In this document: positions 1 through 7,816 of the stretch, in pieces
How the letters are laid out: each line of letters begins with the position of its first letter
How positions within the stretch are numbered: the first letter of the stretch is position 1
From: an uncultured Ignavibacteria bacterium
GTDB taxonomy: Bacteria; Bacteroidota; Ignavibacteria; Ignavibacteriales; Melioribacteraceae
DNA: 13,672 nt
NCBI GenBank assembly: GCA_937930275.1
Contig: CALGLM010000229.1
Location: 1 to 13,672, forward strand
Direction of reading: 5' to 3'
Made by a program: the position numbers and the translations under genes
Notes under the pieces: generated by a model
The model's database searches: none
What the model was told of the DNA's origin: nothing
The model's input: the letters and a program-made list of their open reading frames with translations, nothing else

Positions 1-2849
1 GATAAATCTTTAATTCTAAATACAATAAAATATATTCCGCTGCTATTGTTTATTGCATTCCAAGTAATATTCTGTAAACCGGTCAAGTATTCGCTTTCAA
101 TTAATGAGGCAACTTTTTGCCCGATCGAGTTATAAACTTCGCAGTTAACAAGAGATATGTATGGTAAATTAAATGATATTTTTGTTATAGGATTAAAAGG
201 ATTTGGATAATTATTACTTATAAAGTAGTTCTTCGGTAATTCATCGGTTTTAATCGAAGTAAAATTATTACTATCTGAAGTACCTATCGTAAACTGTCCT
301 AACGTTGTAAAATAAATGCTGCTTTCTATATTTCCGTTAACAACATTCGCTTGCAAATTTGTCCAATTATCGGTGCTTGTTTCCCTGTGTAACCAAACCA
401 AATCTTCGGGATTTGAAATATTTACTAAACTATTTAACGGTATGCTTAACTTTCCGTTTATAAAGCTAATGGTTGCCGAGTTAAGAAACCAATAAAACGT
501 TCCTGTTCTTACAATACCTTCCGGCAGAGGACTAAATTCGGGTGCTTCGTATTTAAAGTAACGAGTTGTTATATCACCGTTAACCATAACAAAAGCTGAT
601 AAGCTTAAGTCAGAACCTTCAAAAAATAACAGGTTATTGCCAAGCACCGTACTTTTTGTTACGTTATATGGAATCCATATTGTAAAAGGTGTATTAAATA
701 TTCTAAAAGCGTTTGTATCCTGATAGTTTGAAAGTTTAATAATTACGGAATCACAATTTAATCCGGGTACATTCCAACTTATTTCACCTAAAGAAGTATT
801 AACATGTTCTTGAATTGCACTCCAAGATAATCCTTTATCCGTTGAATAATAAGCGCTAACATAGTTAACCATACGTGCATTAAATTTTACTTTAAACACT
901 TCTTCGCCTTTTACTTTTTGATTTTGTACCGGGCTTAATAATTCCAAATTACAAATGGTAAAAACTTGATCATTAATATCAGTAACAGTGGAAATCATGT
1001 CAGATTTTATTCTTAATCTACATTTATCCGATACCCGATTTGGTAAAATAATTTCTGTTGATTTATTTTGTACCGGTATATCATTTAACAATGAAATCCA
1101 ATTATTACCGTTGTCATATGTAATATCCAAATCGGCTGTTCCGTCTAATCCGTCACACTCCCAAGTAACTATTAAATTAGAATTTGCACATACTACTTTA
1201 TTGTCTGTATTAAACGATAATAATCTGATATATGGTGCCCAACTATTTGTAATAGCAAAATTATAATCGGTAACAATTGATAGTTCGGGGCTGTTATAAG
1301 TACTAATTTTAATTTTACATTTATCAGAATTTGGAACAGGTGGGATTGTAAAATTGTAATTGTTTAATGTGGAATTATAATTTGTAACCAACGTAATCCA
1401 ATTAGTTCCGTTATCAGTTGATAAATAAATGTTAATATTTTTATTGGTAAAAGCCTGCCAAGAAATATTGTGTGTTGTACCTACCTGCCAAACTTCATTT
1501 GCTTGAGGTAAAGTTATATTTAATTTCGGTTTATCAAGCTGTGCCCAAAATAACGAAGCCGGTGAGGAAAGACTTCCGAAAGAGGCTGGGAGTGTGCATT
1601 TGCCGGAAATTAGTACTTTATTACTATCCAATAATAAGATGGAAGAGGAAATATCGTTTCCTAAACCGGCAAAATTTGTGTACCAATCTATCTCGCCGTT
1701 GTTTTTTAGTTTTACAACTATACCGTCATATAAACCAATTGTGTTTATTGGTGTAGTTCCAATATAAAAAGTTTGGTTATATGAACAAATGGTGTAAATA
1801 TTGCAATTTTCATCCATTTCTATATCTAATCCGATAGGTAAACTTGCCCAGCCGGTAACTAACGATGTGGAAAGATATTCATCGCCGTTAAGAGTATAAA
1901 CTTTTATATATGCACTTGAGCCTGATAATTCAAAGTCTGCAATTAAAGCGACATAGTCTCCTTTTACAATTACTTTTCTACCGTTAGAAACCGAAACATT
2001 TGAACTACTATATCTTGTCCAAACTTCATCACCATTGTTATTGTATTTATACAAAAAGTAATTTGGTTGGCTTGTGTACCAACCAGAGCGTTGGGTACCT
2101 GTAAGATATACATTCCCGTTATTATCCGAAGCTATTGATGTTGAAATGTATCTATTGCCTGACGTACCCAAGACGGCAGTTGTATAAAGTGGTAATAATT
2201 GTTGAGAATATTTAATTAAATAAATTGATGGGTTGGTAACGCCGGGTGTATTAAAATATACACTATCACCTGTTAAAGTAGTAATAAACGGACCGGTTAT
2301 TACAAGGTTGTTATTGCTATCAATAGTAATATGCGGGGTGTTGCTTGTATTAAACGAAGAGGTAAGTTGAACTATATGTTCAACATTTTCCTCGTTATTA
2401 ATTTTTATTAAAAACACTTTGTAATCGGAATTATTCACAATACTGGTATCTAATAAATTAAGTTCGCCTTTAAAAAGACCGGTAATAAATATATTTCCTA
2501 AGGTATCAAAAGCAATATCGGAAATTAAACTTGTGCCATTTCCGCTGCCTACTATCATTTTTGTTATATCGCCGTTTTCGGTTAATTTTGCTATAAAAAA
2601 ATCAGTCCCGCCGCTTGCAGTACGTGAATTATCAGAAAAACCAAGAACATCGCTAAAATTACCAATTGACCAAATATTATTGTCTTTATCTTTAATTGTT
2701 CTAACTATTTTATTGTCTTCGGAAGATATGTTATTAACTGTTGCGGTTTTTAACCAATAAAATGCTTGTGCTTGCAAAATGATATTTGCAGAAATAAAAT
2801 ATAAAATCGAAAAAAGAAGAATTTTTTGAAAAGACTTATTGTGTGACAT
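1..2849 (-). CDS. T9SS-secreted beta-propeller/Ig-like protein, 3' end outside window
   Basis: Reading the minus strand from the ATG at 2849 gives 949 codons with no stop before the left edge. Residues 1-29 form a Sec signal peptide ending AQA. Residues about 50-440 hold seven degenerate repeats of the type D-x-N-x-N-(I/V)-x-(I/L)-x-G, as in SBBP-like propellers, so a seven-bladed propeller is likely. Three Ig-like domains follow (about 443-533, 538-632, 635-724), with signatures such as LSTDNGTNW and YYSTDKGLSW, resembling Kre9/KNH-type domains of FCB secreted proteins. A further beta-rich stretch runs to about 858. From residue 880 a type A T9SS sorting domain begins (YPNPFNP, later SSGIYF), so probably only some 10-15 residues are missing. 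I infer export through the outer membrane by type IX secretion and surface attachment or release. No catalytic motif is visible; binding or adhesion is a guess. An AAAAAGGG stretch eight bases before the ATG supports the start. Confidence 0.88.
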   Translation of the reverse strand, partial: MSHNKSFQKILLFSILYFISANIILQAQAFYWLKTATVNNISSEDNKIVRTIKDKDNNIWSIGNFSDVLGFSDNSRTASGGTDFFIAKLTENGDITKMIVGSGNGTSLISDIAFDTLGNIFITGLFKGELNLLDTSIVNNSDYKVFLIKINNEENVEHIVQLTSSFNTSNTPHITIDSNNNLVITGPFITTLTGDSVYFNTPGVTNPSIYLIKYSQQLLPLYTTAVLGTSGNRYISTSIASDNNGNVYLTGTQRSGWYTSQPNYFLYKYNNNGDEVWTRYSSSNVSVSNGRKVIVKGDYVALIADFELSGSSAYIKVYTLNGDEYLSTSLVTGWASLPIGLDIEMDENCNIYTICSYNQTFYIGTTPINTIGLYDGIVVKLKNNGEIDWYTNFAGLGNDISSSILLLDSNKVLISGKCTLPASFGSLSSPASLFWAQLDKPKLNITLPQANEVWQVGTTHNISWQAFTNKNINIYLSTDNGTNWITLVTNYNSTLNNYNFTIPPVPNSDKCKIKISTYNSPELSIVTDYNFAITNSWAPYIRLLSFNTDNKVVCANSNLIVTWECDGLDGTADLDITYDNGNNWISLLNDIPVQNKSTEIILPNRVSDKCRLRIKSDMISTVTDINDQVFTICNLELLSPVQNQKVKGEEVFKVKFNARMVNYVSAYYSTDKGLSWSAIQEHVNTSLGEISWNVPGLNCDSVIIKLSNYQDTNAFRIFNTPFTIWIPYNVTKSTVLGNNLLFFEGSDLSLSAFVMVNGDITTRYFKYEAPEFSPLPEGIVRTGTFYWFLNSATISFINGKLSIPLNSLVNISNPEDLVWLHRETSTDNWTNLQANVVNGNIESSIYFTTLGQFTIGTSDSNNFTSIKTDELPKNYFISNNYPNPFNPITKISFNLPYISLVNCEVYNSIGQKVASLIESEYLTGLQNITWNAINNSSGIYFIVFRIKDL

Positions 2850-2871
2850 TTTTATCGCCCTTTTTACTATA

Positions 2872-2900
2872 AAGTTAAATAATATCCATTCTAATGTCAA
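2872..2900 (-). promoter_or_regulatory. Candidate promoter for the T9SS-secreted protein gene
   Basis: On the minus strand a perfect TTGACA (2895-2900) is followed after exactly 17 bases by TAACTT (2872-2877), which keeps the first, second and last bases of the -10 consensus. Transcription would start near 2865, leaving a leader of about 16 bases that just includes the purine-rich AAAAAGGG before the ATG. The leader is short and the DNA is AT-rich, and FCB sigma factors often prefer a different consensus, so this is tentative. Confidence 0.33.
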
Positions 2901-3089
2901 CTAACCGGGTCAAAAAATAATGTATAAGTGATACTCATCACAATAAGATACGGCTTTTTATTTGAATACATGTTCAATAATTTCAATTATATACAGTGGG
3001 AATAAATTAAAATATAATTGGGACATCTTCAAATGTCATAATAGTTAATTATTTGCTTTGATTCTGCATAATATTCCCCTTATATCGTG

Positions 3090-3117
3090 AATGCACCCAC
3101 CTACCGTGCATTTTTTT
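3090..3117 (+). terminator. Intrinsic-terminator-like hairpin on the plus strand
   Basis: AATGCAC (3090-3096) and GTGCATT (3106-3112) form a perfect 7-base stem around a 9-base loop, and the T-run continues to 3117, seven T's in all (3111-3117). This is the classic shape of a Rho-independent terminator read on the plus strand, although the stem has only three GC pairs. No plus-strand gene lies upstream, so what it would terminate is unclear. Read on the minus strand there is no T-run after the stem. Confidence 0.45.
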
Positions 3118-3215
3118 AACCAATTGAGAAAAGGATAAGAGATAATCAAATAAGTAAAAGGTTTTTATTAATGTTACGCAACTCACCTACAGCTGAAGTT
3201 ATTAAAGAAATATTA

Positions 3216-3241
3216 CCCCTCCCCGCAAATTGGGGGAAGGG
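3216..3241. repeat. GC-rich inverted repeat in AT-rich spacer
   Basis: CCCCTCCCC (3216-3224) pairs with GGGGGAAGGG (3232-3241), with a one-base bulge, around a 7-base centre. It stands out sharply from the AT-rich surroundings and resembles the GC-rich palindromic repeat units scattered between genes in many bacterial genomes. There is no T-run on either strand, so it is not a typical intrinsic terminator. It may strengthen 3' end formation or mRNA stability for the minus-strand protease gene, whose stop codon is about 80 bases away. Confidence 0.4.
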
Positions 3242-3275
3242 AATAAAGAGAATGAGTGTTCTAAATTTTTATATA

Positions 3276-3301
3276 TTTGAGGCTCTTTAGACAGCCCCAA
3301 A
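3276..3301 (-). terminator. Hairpin just downstream of the tricorn-like protease gene
   Basis: On the minus strand TTTGGGGCT (3293-3301) pairs with AGCCTCAAA (3276-3284), nine pairs including one G-T, with an 8-base loop. It starts about 20 bases after the protease stop codon, the expected place for a transcript end. The sequence after it is AT-rich but has no continuous T-run, so the hairpin may act as a weak terminator or protect the 3' end. Confidence 0.45.
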
Positions 3302-3322
3302 ATTTATATAAAAAATTTTAAA

Positions 3323-6300
3323 TTATTTCAGTGTTTCTTTACTTTTATCCGGATAGTTCGGAACTTCCGGTGTTTTATTACCCGATTCTTTTATTTGTTG
3401 TAAAATAACTTCAATTGCTTTATCTAATTGTTCGTCAATTCCTTTAACAACATTACCCGGCATATTCATAATAACAATATCAGGGTCAACGCCGTGTCCT
3501 TCAATAATCCATTTCCCTTCGGAAGTAAATTCGCCAAATTGAGGCGGAGTACAAGTAGCACCGTCAATTAAAGTTTGGTGAGGTTCGATACCTACTGCAC
3601 CTCCCCAAGTACGCATGCCTATTACCGTTCCCAATTTGTGATGTTTCCAAGCTTCACTAAATAATTCTCCGTCACTTCCGGTATCCATATTTATAAGCAA
3701 TATTAATTTACCGTTAAATGCCCGTTCCATAGCATTAAGAACTCCGCCTTCACGCGGTTTTACAAATCCGTATGGCTTTCTTTCAAGTCTATCAATAATC
3801 TGTTTGCTGGTAAATCCGCCGGTATTATACCTTGCATCAATTATAAAACCGTCTTTGTAGTATTGCGGATAATATAAACGAGCAAATTCAATTAAACCGT
3901 TTTCCATCATTCCGGGTATATGTACATAACCTACTTTTCCGTCAGTTTTTTCGGTTACGTATTCGCTATTGTCTCTAATCCATTCTTTATATCGTAAATT
4001 AACTTCATTTGAAACAGGTTTAACCAAACAAGTTTTTGCCCCTTCTAATGAAGTTTTTGAATTATAAGTTAATTCAACAATTTTATTGGCTTTATTAACA
4101 AAATATTTATAAAAATTATCGTTTTTTGCAATTTCAACTCCGTCAACCGCGAGTATAAAATCACCCTCTTTTATACCTAATCCGGGTTCGCTTAAAGGCG
4201 AATAAGCAGTTTCGTCATTAATATCCGTTTTAATAATATGCTTTACTTTAGGATATCCGTTTTCTAAAACAATATCTGCGCCCAACAATCCGCAGCTAAC
4301 TCGAGTAGAAGTACTTAAATCACCTCCGTAAATATATGTATGACCGGCATTTAATTCGGATATCATTTCACCTATTAAGTAGTTAAGGTCTTCGCGAGTT
4401 CCGCAATAAGGAACAAACTTGCGGTATTTTTCGCCTGCTTTTGTCCAATTTAATCCATGCATTCCGGCATCATAAAACCAGTCACGTTCAATTCTCCAAG
4501 CTTCGTTAAATATTTGCATAAATTCTTCAATTCTATTTATTTGAATTGTTACGGAAGATAAATTTATTTTGCCTTCGCCTACTTTAGCTTTATCAACGCC
4601 TGTCAATCCGAAAATAGTGCCGGCTTTGTAAGCTAAAGTTGTTCCGTCTGCAGAAACATGGTATTGGCTAATACCCGAAACAACTTGGTTAGAATTTTGT
4701 TTACTTAATGAATACTTATATAAATCTAAATTAGTTTCACTGTTCTTATCATCAACAAATTGGTACTTTAAAAATTCAGGGTCATTTTTCTTAAGGTACA
4801 AAAATCCGTCATTAACAGCTTCTAATCTAAATAAATTACCGGATTCAATATCAACAGGTACTGTTCTACTTTCAAAGTCTTCTGTAGTTATAGTTAGGTT
4901 GTCTTTTCTGTTTTCTTTTGTATCTTTGTAATTTAACGAAAACGGTGATAAATCTCCTTCTTTTAATATAACTAAATAAGGTTTACCCATATTCATAAAA
5001 ATATGATTTTGGTCAACAAAATCCATTATTGGGTTAAAAGTCCTATTTGAAAGGAAGTATAAATATTTACCGTCTTTACTAAATGACGGACTCCAATCTT
5101 GTGTTAATGAAGATGTAACTCTGTACTCTTTTTGTTTATCAAGAGAATAAATAAAAATAGACTGATACATTGAGTGGTCTAATTTTGCATAACAAATCCA
5201 TTTGCTATCCGGTGAAAACGAGTAATCTCGTATTCCCCAGTTATACCAGCTATCGTCATAATCGGATTGTGTAATTATGGTTATTTTACCGGAAGCTACA
5301 TCTACTAAATTTAATTTCATAAATTTATCGTTAAACAATAAATATTTCCCGTCAGGTGAAAATACAAGCTGCTCTCTGTATCCTTTTCCTCCTTTAGTAA
5401 TTTGTTTCCATTCACTTTTTCCGTTTATATCGGTAATATAAACTTCTTCTTCTCCCGTTTTATCTGATAAAAATGCTACTGACTTACCGTCAGGCGATAC
5501 TGCAGGATTTTTTTCTCTTGTTGAGGAAGATTTTGTTAAATTATAACCCGCCTCGTCTTCTTTAGCAAAATTAATAATTTCGCCTCTTACATCCATAATT
5601 AATCTGGAACCGTCAACCGAAGGAGTAAAATTGCCTGTAAAGTTTTCGGGTCTAATAATTGTAGCAGATGTAAAAATTTTATCCGAGTTAATTGTTATGT
5701 TAACTTTGGTTGATTTTTCGGTAGCTAAATCTAATAAATACAACTCTTCGCCATAGCTATAAATTATTTGATCAGAGCCTAAAGAAGGAGTTTTTACATC
5801 ATAATCTTTGTAAAAAGTGACTTGTTTGGTTTCTTTTGAATTTATATCGTACTTGAAAATATTTAATGTTCCGTCTTTTCTATCACTCGTAAAGTAAATA
5901 TAGTTATTATACCACATTGGGTAATTGTCCGTCCCAATAAAATCGGTAATAGGTTTGTAATCAAGTTTTTCTAAATTACCTAACCAAATATCTTGTGCGT
6001 CACCGCCTATATGCCTTTTCCAAGTAGCGGTTTCTCGGCTTATGTTATTGTAAGCAATCGATTTACCGTCCGGTGATAAAGAAGCTAATCCACCTCTATC
6101 AACGGGTAATTTTTCGGGCATTCCGCCTTCAATTGAAATTTTATAAAGCTTTTGAACCCTAAACGGATACTCGCGGGTAGAGCGGAATAAAATATATTTT
6201 CCGTCAGGATACCAGTCTAATACCAAACTTGCAGAAGGGTGATAAGTTAATCTTATTGGAGTGCCTCCTTCGGTATTCATAACATAAACATCAGTTCCGC

Positions 6301-6547
6301 CGTCATAATTTGCCGTAAAAGCTATTTTTTTGCCGTCAGGGCTAAACTTTGGAAAATTTTCGTTACCCAATCCGTTTGTAATTCTTTTTGCCGTACCTCC
6401 GGTAATTGGTACTAACCACAGGTCATTTTCAAAATTGAATACAATGTTATCTTTGCTTGCATCCGCATTTTTCATTAAATATGGTTGTGCAAAGGTTAAA
6501 TTGTTTAATACTATTAATGTTAAAACTAAAATAAAAAGATTTTTCAT
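3323..6547 (-). CDS. Secreted tricorn-type protease (S41 family, WD40-like propellers plus PDZ)
   Basis: The 1074-residue product follows the tricorn plan: signal peptide (about 1-20, ending FAQ), two beta-propeller regions with repeated FSPDGKxIAF/SPDGKSVAF-type WD40-like (PD40) strands (about 30-300 and 300-640), a C1 region (about 670-740), a PDZ domain (about 750-845, with GIKEGDFILAVDG) and the S41 C2 domain. By family comparison the nucleophile is Ser958 in TGSDGELF, the histidine is His736 in LNAGHTY, and the glutamate is Glu1016 in WIIEGHGV; TWGGAVGI is also typical. The residue before the histidine is Gly where Thermoplasma tricorn has Ser. The archaeal enzyme is cytosolic and degrades proteasome products; here export to the periplasm is inferred. 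No T9SS tail is present. I start at ATG 6547 rather than the longer in-frame start at 6616, because the ATG has a strong CCGGAGA site and opens a proper signal peptide. Confidence 0.93.
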   Translation of the reverse strand: MKNLFILVLTLIVLNNLTFAQPYLMKNADASKDNIVFNFENDLWLVPITGGTAKRITNGLGNENFPKFSPDGKKIAFTANYDGGTDVYVMNTEGGTPIRLTYHPSASLVLDWYPDGKYILFRSTREYPFRVQKLYKISIEGGMPEKLPVDRGGLASLSPDGKSIAYNNISRETATWKRHIGGDAQDIWLGNLEKLDYKPITDFIGTDNYPMWYNNYIYFTSDRKDGTLNIFKYDINSKETKQVTFYKDYDVKTPSLGSDQIIYSYGEELYLLDLATEKSTKVNITINSDKIFTSATIIRPENFTGNFTPSVDGSRLIMDVRGEIINFAKEDEAGYNLTKSSSTREKNPAVSPDGKSVAFLSDKTGEEEVYITDINGKSEWKQITKGGKGYREQLVFSPDGKYLLFNDKFMKLNLVDVASGKITIITQSDYDDSWYNWGIRDYSFSPDSKWICYAKLDHSMYQSIFIYSLDKQKEYRVTSSLTQDWSPSFSKDGKYLYFLSNRTFNPIMDFVDQNHIFMNMGKPYLVILKEGDLSPFSLNYKDTKENRKDNLTITTEDFESRTVPVDIESGNLFRLEAVNDGFLYLKKNDPEFLKYQFVDDKNSETNLDLYKYSLSKQNSNQVVSGISQYHVSADGTTLAYKAGTIFGLTGVDKAKVGEGKINLSSVTIQINRIEEFMQIFNEAWRIERDWFYDAGMHGLNWTKAGEKYRKFVPYCGTREDLNYLIGEMISELNAGHTYIYGGDLSTSTRVSCGLLGADIVLENGYPKVKHIIKTDINDETAYSPLSEPGLGIKEGDFILAVDGVEIAKNDNFYKYFVNKANKIVELTYNSKTSLEGAKTCLVKPVSNEVNLRYKEWIRDNSEYVTEKTDGKVGYVHIPGMMENGLIEFARLYYPQYYKDGFIIDARYNTGGFTSKQIIDRLERKPYGFVKPREGGVLNAMERAFNGKLILLINMDTGSDGELFSEAWKHHKLGTVIGMRTWGGAVGIEPHQTLIDGATCTPPQFGEFTSEGKWIIEGHGVDPDIVIMNMPGNVVKGIDEQLDKAIEVILQQIKESGNKTPEVPNYPDKSKETLK

Positions 6548-6551
6548 AAAA

Positions 6552-6558
6552 TCTCCGG
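6552..6558 (-). promoter_or_regulatory. Ribosome binding site fixing the tricorn-like protease start
   Basis: On the minus strand CCGGAGA lies four bases before the ATG at 6547. It is the strongest Shine-Dalgarno match in the window and decides against an upstream in-frame start at 6616, which would add 23 residues ahead of the signal peptide and overlap the most extended frame of the divergent kinase gene. Confidence 0.75.
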
Positions 6559-6583
6559 AATAGTTTGAAAAAATATAAAAGCT

Positions 6584-6612
6584 ATAATAGGTTATTTTAT
6601 TTTGCTTTTCAA
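6584..6612 (-). promoter_or_regulatory. Candidate promoter for the tricorn-like protease gene
   Basis: On the minus strand TTGAAA (6607-6612) and TATTAT (6584-6589) are separated by 17 bases, close to a sigma-70-type promoter, and would start transcription near 6577, about 30 bases before the ATG. The site lies in the 114-base divergent spacer shared with the sensor kinase gene, so a regulator binding here could affect both. Chance matches are common in DNA this AT-rich. Confidence 0.38.
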
Positions 6613-6651
6613 TCAAAAAATTTGTAACTTTTTTAACAATAAACTTTATTT

Positions 6652-6656
6652 AGGTG
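6652..6656 (+). promoter_or_regulatory. Ribosome binding site favouring a TTG start for the first kinase
   Basis: AGGTG lies five bases before TTG 6662. No ATG occurs in this frame before the conserved PAS core, so a non-ATG start is needed. GTG 6659 is the alternative but is only two bases from AGGTG. The same AGGTG core precedes the subtilase gene at 10002-10006. Confidence 0.5.
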
Positions 6657-6661
6657 TTGTG

Positions 6662-7816
6662 TTGAAATTTCCCGATAAAACCGAATTAATTAAACGTGAA
6701 AATAACGATGTAATCACAAAACAATATTTAAGTTTATCAAACAATAAACTTTTAAGTAATCTATTAGGCACTATTAATTTGCCGGTTTGTATAATTAACG
6801 ATAAAAGACAAGTCGTTTTTGCAAATTTAAAAGCTGCCGAATTTTATGGGGCGGGAATAGAAGGCTTATTGGGGAGAAGGCACGGTGAGTGTTTAAATTG
6901 TGTTAATTCAAAAAAGGGATGCGGTGTTTCGGATGCCTGCGAGTTTTGCGGAGCATTTAACGCCATTATGGAAACTATTATTGAAGGAGAAGCTAACGAA
7001 CAAGAATGTAGAATCCTTTCTCAAAATAATGATAAAATTGTTGCACATGACTTAAATGTTAAATCATCTCCTTTAGTTATTGATGATAGTAACTATCTGT
7101 TAATTATTCTTGAAGATATTAGTGCCGAAAAAAGGAAAAAATCATTAGAAAGAATATTTTTTCATGATGTGTTAAATACTATTAGTAGCATGAACGGACT
7201 TGTAAACTATATGGCATGTAAAAATTTTGATGCCGAAACTGATGAAATTATGCAAGATATGGTTACTTTAACAAATAGGCTGACCGAAGAAGTTTTGGAA
7301 CAACGGGACTTAATTGCTGCCGAAAACGGAGAATTAAAAATTAAATGTTCTTCAATTGATACCTTATTATTACTGAACAATTTAATAAAGCAAGCTAAAT
7401 TTTTAATGACGAATATAAACTTGAATTTTGAACTTGTTAATGATAGTATCGAGATGACTTTTATTTCTGATATTACAATTTTAAGACGAATTTTATTTAA
7501 TATGATTAAAAATGCAGCCGAAGCCGAAAAATATAAGGGCGATATATATTTAGGGTGTAAAAAGACAGAAAACGATGAAATATTATTTTACGTTAAGAAT
7601 AAAAGTTATATAGAACCCGAAACTCAAACTTTAATATTTCAAAGAAATTTTTCCACAAAGTCGGTTTCCAGAGGACTCGGAACATTTAGCATGAAATTAT
7701 TAACCGAAAACTATTTGGAAGGAAAAGTCTTTTTTAAGTCGATTAAAGATGAAGGGACTACGTTTTACTTGCAAATACCTTTAAATAGATTAAAATGTGA
7801 GGAATATAATGAATAA
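6662..7816 (+). CDS. Cytoplasmic PAS sensor histidine kinase with cysteine cluster (copy 1)
   Basis: About 384 residues from TTG 6662. A PAS-like domain (about 30-155) carries five cysteines shared with the neighbouring copy: Cys80, Cys87, Cys93, Cys96 and Cys116 (LNCVNSK, GCGVSDACEFCGA, ECRI), with Cys77 extra. A short linker leads to a phosphoacceptor-type helix ERIFFHDVLNTI with His168, a non-standard HDxxN box, and then a HATPase domain (about 225-378) with N-box NMIKNAAEA and the late block FQRNFSTKSVSRGLGTFSMK. The usual Asp-x-Gly-x-Gly of the first glycine box is replaced by VKNKSYIE, so Asp is missing. There is no membrane segment. The cysteines could hold a metal, a heme or an iron-sulfur cluster, or act as a thiol switch; the ligand is inferred. 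No response regulator is encoded nearby. It overlaps the next gene by eight bases, implying co-translation. Confidence 0.9.
   Translation: MKFPDKTELIKRENNDVITKQYLSLSNNKLLSNLLGTINLPVCIINDKRQVVFANLKAAEFYGAGIEGLLGRRHGECLNCVNSKKGCGVSDACEFCGAFNAIMETIIEGEANEQECRILSQNNDKIVAHDLNVKSSPLVIDDSNYLLIILEDISAEKRKKSLERIFFHDVLNTISSMNGLVNYMACKNFDAETDEIMQDMVTLTNRLTEEVLEQRDLIAAENGELKIKCSSIDTLLLLNNLIKQAKFLMTNINLNFELVNDSIEMTFISDITILRRILFNMIKNAAEAEKYKGDIYLGCKKTENDEILFYVKNKSYIEPETQTLIFQRNFSTKSVSRGLGTFSMKLLTENYLEGKVFFKSIKDEGTTFYLQIPLNRLKCEEYNE
7798..7803 (+). promoter_or_regulatory. Ribosome binding site fixing the second kinase start
   Basis: TGAGGA lies five bases before ATG 7809, inside the end of the first kinase gene. 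It supports ATG 7809 over the in-frame GTG at 7797, which would overlap this site and has none of its own. Confidence 0.65.

Larger units (their letters stand above)
2850..3322. other. Gene-free gap with three inverted repeats
   Basis: This 473-base gap separates two minus-strand genes. It holds the candidate promoter of the left gene, a short dyad GACAT-6-ATGTC at 3022-3037, and three stronger hairpins listed separately (3090-3117, 3216-3241, 3276-3301). I found no convincing protein gene, tRNA or riboswitch. Two tiny reading frames, a 39-codon plus-strand frame at 3171-3290 and a 20-codon minus-strand frame at 3049-3111, merely read through the inverted repeats. The stretch could contain decayed or mobile repeat DNA, which only copies elsewhere in the genome could show. 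Confidence 0.6.

Noticed and set aside
988..2760. Plus-strand open frames at 988-1266, 1472-1756 and 2533-2760
   Set aside because: They lie entirely opposite the long intact minus-strand secreted-protein gene, which has clear domains from signal peptide to sorting tail.
3049..3111. A 20-codon minus-strand frame starting MHGRWVHSRYKG
   Set aside because: It begins inside the hairpin stem, is tiny, and has no ribosome binding site. It may be part of a repeat, which cannot be tested from one copy.
3171..3290. A 39-codon plus-strand frame starting MLRNSPTAEV
   Set aside because: Much of it reads through the GC-rich inverted repeat and the following hairpin. It has no recognisable domain and only a weak AAAAGG site at long spacing.
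6330..6563. A 77-codon plus-strand frame over the start of the tricorn-like gene
   Set aside because: It is antisense to the signal peptide and first propeller strands of a well-supported gene and resembles no known protein.
6602..6661. An extended N-terminus for the first kinase from TTG 6602
   Set aside because: It lacks a ribosome binding site, would overlap the probable protease promoter, and adds residues with no counterpart in the paralogue.
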